This document shows, one piece after another, positions 61,420 to 64,000 of a stretch of DNA of 64,000 nucleotides. Within the stretch, counting starts at the first letter, position 1. The number at the start of each line of letters is the position of its first letter. The DNA is from Methylobacterium sp. Leaf125 (GTDB taxonomy: Bacteria; Pseudomonadota; Alphaproteobacteria; Rhizobiales; Beijerinckiaceae): assembly GCF_001423085.1 (NCBI RefSeq), contig NZ_LMNU01000001.1, forward strand, positions 100,052 to 164,051. The letters run 5' to 3'. Below the pieces are notes generated by a model. It made no database searches. It was given only the letters and a program-made list of their open reading frames with translations, and was not told the origin of the DNA. The position numbers were made by a program, and so were the translations under genes.

Positions 61420-61984
61420 TCGCGATAATGCCCCACAAAACAAGGCGACGAAGTTCGTTTTCCCGAAGCTGTTGCATGAAGGCATCGAGTCTCGCGAAGA
61501 GACAAATCTGCCCCGATCCTGCCCTTATCCAATTGTGCATTGTAAGGTAAATATTCTTCATAGGTCTTCGTCGACCGACAAGAACTCCAAGACACAATCA
61601 GCGAAGATGAGGTCTGTCGCGGCCTCCAGGCAGGTCGCCCACAAAGGTTTCACAGCCCGAGCGCCGCGATCTGCACGAGCAGACACGCATGCGGAACCGC
61701 TTCCTCCGGCGCTGGATCTGCTTCCACGCGCAATGGGGCTAGATCAAGTCCGGCGATCGCGTGTGGGGTGTGCAGAACGGTGATCGCTGTCCGCAACCGG
61801 ATCCGGACGCCGCCGTGGCGCCCCCCGCAGACGGGGCGATCGAGCGCTTGCCGCCCATCATCGCGGACGGTCGACGCAGCGTCCGGTCGGAAAACGCGCA
61901 GGCCGAGCGGCTGCCAAAACCAGGATAGGCGCAGCGGCCTTCTGTGTGCGATACTGCAGCGCTTCGAAGGTGTGGACCCGGACA
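61420..61984. other. Gene-free AT-richer gap
   Basis: About 565 bp between divergent genes. The part before 61620 is AT-rich and should hold the Wza-like promoter; the rest is GC-rich with no convincing frame. Confidence 0.4.
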
Positions 61985-62278
61985 ATGAACTCAAGATGTC
62001 TATCGCTGTTTCTTGCGGGAGCGGTCTTGCTCGGCGTGACGGGCACCCTGCTTGAGGGAGCGCCGGCACGGGCGGCAGATGTGGTCGAGCGGATCCGGCT
62101 TCCCCTGCGTGGAACCGTGAGGCCTCCCTGCCGCGAGACTCGGCCGGACCACCTGCTCGAATGTGTCCCGAGCGAAGAAGTGCTGATTTTGCCGGACGAG
62201 CCCGCCGCGAACGCGGTCTACACCCTGCGCCACGCGCATCGGCCGCACTATCCCCAGCTATTTGTCTGGGGGCCCTGA
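61985..62278 (+). CDS. Small secreted hypothetical protein
   Basis: A 97-residue protein with a signal peptide (LSLFLAGAVLLGVTGTLLEG, cleaved near APARAA). The mature part has two Cys residues (TVRPPCRETRPDHLLECVPS) that may pair, and ends HYPQLFVWGP. The ribosome-binding site is weak. No family recognised. Confidence 0.5.
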   Translation: MNSRCLSLFLAGAVLLGVTGTLLEGAPARAADVVERIRLPLRGTVRPPCRETRPDHLLECVPSEEVLILPDEPAANAVYTLRHAHRPHYPQLFVWGP

Positions 62279-63103
62279 GCGGATCGCAGAACCTCCGGCA
62301 GTCCCGTTGCTCGGGAAAACACCCGACGACGCGGGCCGCGGCCGGCGTCGTTTGATGCGATGAACGTTGGCCGGTCGCCCGCGGCAGAGAACGAGGCGAC
62401 CGAGCGGTGAAAACCAGGGCAGCATCCGCTCAGGGGCAGTGCCATTCGAAGCGAGGCCGTAGCGCCTCGTGCCCGATTTGCTGAGAGCGGTCGGGCTCTG
62501 GGCTGCGACCGCCTGTACGCTCAGGACGTGCTTCCGCGCCGCACGATTAGGAGGATCGCCAGCCCCGCGCCGTGGCATGTTCGCGGGTGATCTCCTTCGG
62601 CTCGGCCAATTCAGGCACCGCAATGCCGCGACCACGGCCCACGGACCGTGGGGAGACGGCGGCTTCACCCTTCTGCGCCAAGGCTCCCCCATCAGGATGC
62701 TCGAGAGGCTCGCGCGCGCGGCGCGGCGAGAAAGCCGTCGTGCCCCTGCCCCGCCTCTCTGGGGCTGCCCAATCCTGACACGCGATGCGCTGGGACGTCA
62801 GGGTCCGCTATCTTTCCAGACTCCACATCATCGCCGGTCCGGCATTCCTCGTTCGACGCATGCCGTTGCTTGAGCGGATCGCTCGCCGAGCCGAGCCGGG
62901 CGCAATCGGCTTGCCGAGGAGCGCCTAGTTATCCCGGCCAACCAACGGCGCGTTTTGGTCCAAGCCAAGTCGACACGAATTTAGCAACTGGGAAGACTAA
63001 CAATTGGTTGTCCGGATGGACCACCTTCTCTCGATAAGACTCATCGGATGTACGAATCGGACTGTTACGCCTTGGGCATCAAAGTTCAAAGCGCGAGAAT
63101 ACC
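62279..63103. other. Gene-free gap before the second lyase-like gene
   Basis: About 825 bp. Frames here are Arg/Pro-rich and look like high-GC noise. The last 130 bp before 63104 turn AT-richer and probably hold the promoter. As with 41925-42820, this may be decayed sequence. Confidence 0.45.
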
Positions 63104-64000
63104 ATGGGTGCCGTTGTCGTCGATCCGAAAGACTGGAAACCCGCCAGCCCGATCTATTATCTGCTCGGACTCGGCAATGACGTCTACAATGTGCTCAATG
63201 CCGGCTCCGGCTACACATACGATTCGTCCGCCAGCTATGCCCTGACCTCCCCGGACAACAACACGCTGCGTTTCGAAGTTCGGGCCGGCGACAACAACTG
63301 GTACGACAAGGTCACGCGATCCGAGCGTTCGGAAGTCTCGAGTACTGAGCTGATCAAGCAGGGCGTTCCGGCCGAGATCTCCTACAAGTTCACCCTGGAG
63401 CCCGGCGCGGCGAACACCGCCAAGGGCTGGCTCGCCTTCGGCCAGCTGATCCAGGATGCCACCGACGGCCAGGCCGGCGCGCCTCCCGGCATGTCGATCA
63501 ACATGGTCGGATCACGGGGGCGGCGAACAGGTTGTCGGTCGGAATGTCGAAGAAGCCCTGGATCTGCCCGCGCATCCCGGCCTCGAGGGCGCGGAGCTGC
63601 TCCAGCTTCTCGCGGGCTGGAGCCCGGCGCGGCGAACACCGCCAAGGGCTGGCTCGCCTTCGGCCAGCTGATCCAGGATGCCACCGACGGCCAGGCCGGC
63701 GCGCCTCCCGGCATGTCGATCAACATGTTCGGCGAGAAGATGGCCGTGATGGTGCGCTATCGCGATGCCAGCGGGACGATCGTCGAGAAGAAGGTCTTCC
63801 TCGACACCCAGGACATCCAGCGCGGCCACACCTACGACATGGACATCAAGGCGGTGTTCGACGCCACCGGCAACGGCCGTCTCGTGGTCGTGCGCGACGG
63901 TCAGGTCATCGCCGACTACACCGGCCCGATGGGCTACGCCGACACCAAGGGCGTCTACTGGAAGGAGGGCATCTACCGCTCGCCCGCCGCCGAGACGATC
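63104..64000 (+). CDS. Second heparin-lyase-like surface protein, N-terminal part, with in-frame insertion
   Basis: The frame is open from ATG 63104 to the window edge (299 codons). The N-terminus (MGAVVVDPKDWKPASPIYYL, then LGLGNDVYNVLNAGSGY and LRFEVRAGDNNWYD) is clearly paralogous to the RTX/VCBS protein at 49615, and the end VYWKEGIYRSPAAETI matches its YWKEGLYRYHAPET. Residues about 135-208 are a 74-residue insertion: 37 foreign codons plus a repeat of 37 codons (LEPGAANTAKGWLAFGQLIQ onward). The insertion keeps the frame but should disturb the jelly roll. RTX or VCBS parts would lie beyond the window. Confidence 0.8.
   Translation, partial: MGAVVVDPKDWKPASPIYYLLGLGNDVYNVLNAGSGYTYDSSASYALTSPDNNTLRFEVRAGDNNWYDKVTRSERSEVSSTELIKQGVPAEISYKFTLEPGAANTAKGWLAFGQLIQDATDGQAGAPPGMSINMVGSRGRRTGCRSECRRSPGSARASRPRGRGAAPASRGLEPGAANTAKGWLAFGQLIQDATDGQAGAPPGMSINMFGEKMAVMVRYRDASGTIVEKKVFLDTQDIQRGHTYDMDIKAVFDATGNGRLVVVRDGQVIADYTGPMGYADTKGVYWKEGIYRSPAAETI
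63395..63505 (+). repeat. 111-bp direct repeat, copy 1
   Basis: Identical by eye to 63617-63727. It encodes LEPGAANTAKGWLAFGQLIQ and a following 17 residues ending GMSINM. The flanking bases differ on both sides (C/G before, G/T after), so the repeat is exactly 111 bp. Confidence 0.92.
63506..63616. other. 111-bp foreign insert between the direct repeats
   Basis: On the plus strand it adds 37 Arg/Ser-rich codons without a stop. On the minus strand one frame reads like real protein: a segment REKLEQLRALEAGMR (63570-63614) joined to GQIQGFFDIPTDNLFAAPV (63507-63569), the latter a hallmark of ribose-phosphate pyrophosphokinase. Confidence 0.8.
63617..63727 (+). repeat. 111-bp direct repeat, copy 2
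   Basis: Second copy of 63395-63505, exactly 222 bp downstream and therefore in the same reading frame. After it the lyase-like frame resumes with FGEKMAVMVRYRDASG. Confidence 0.92.

Noticed and set aside
62258..62873. Arg/Pro-rich frames between the small secreted gene and the second lyase-like gene
   Set aside because: No ribosome-binding site, domain or hydrophobic pattern; composition is as expected from high-GC noise.

Overview
The window looks like chromosome from a very GC-rich alphaproteobacterium of the Hyphomicrobiales, most probably Methylobacteriaceae. That is an inference from base composition, an Irr-type Fur regulator beside fabA, a FeuP/FeuQ pair upstream of a ccmIEFH operon, and a tail module of the Rhodobacter-type gene transfer agent (GTA). 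I saw no rRNA, tRNA, CRISPR array or intact insertion sequence.

Layout. 1-1840: start of a pyridoxamine-phosphate-oxidase-like gene, a glutathione transferase and a divergent LysR regulator. 1881-11785: GTA/prophage tail remnant with g13-like hub, g14-like NlpC/P60 peptidase, g15-like TIM-barrel megatron, an S74-chaperone tail fibre, a GH24 endolysin and small membrane or lysis-type proteins. The megatron is split by an in-frame amber codon, a RelE/XRE toxin-antitoxin pair sits between g14 and g15, and no head, terminase or portal genes precede them. 11886-15192: PepSY-like small protein, FeuP/FeuQ-type two-component system, and between its two genes a VapB antitoxin with a decayed VapC. 15401-20149: cytochrome c maturation operon ccmI-ccmE-ccmF-ccmH. 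20359-23563: DUF1007 plus NicO-type metal exporter, a conserved unknown, a 99-bp MITE-like repeat and a histidine phosphatase. 23716-27796: irr, fabA, fabB, a 38-residue membrane protein and fabI, the unsaturated fatty acid and enoyl-reductase block. 27798-36500: NUDIX hydrolase, a 59-residue protein, a membrane protein carrying a sigma-70 region-1.1-like domain, YihY, LysR, YceI-cytochrome b561-YceI, MmgE/PrpD and an MFS permease.

36568-64000 is an exopolysaccharide/cell-surface locus with many inverted genes and long gene-poor gaps: three membrane acyltransferases, an O-antigen-ligase/polymerase-like protein, a Wzx-type flippase, a Wzc/ExoP tyrosine-kinase co-polymerase, a Wza/ExoF outer-membrane export protein, three GT4 glycosyltransferases, a hexapeptide acetyltransferase, an SGNH hydrolase and small secreted proteins. 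Two paralogous secreted proteins that begin with a heparin-lyase-like domain sit 8 kb apart. The first is a complete 1771-residue RTX/VCBS protein. The second runs off the window and carries a 222-bp in-frame insertion made of a 111-bp duplication plus 111 bp of foreign sequence, part of which reads antisense as a PRPP-synthetase motif.

Together the surface genes would synthesise, flip, polymerise, export, acylate and possibly trim a polysaccharide. The initiating sugar transferase and the type I secretion apparatus are not in the window.
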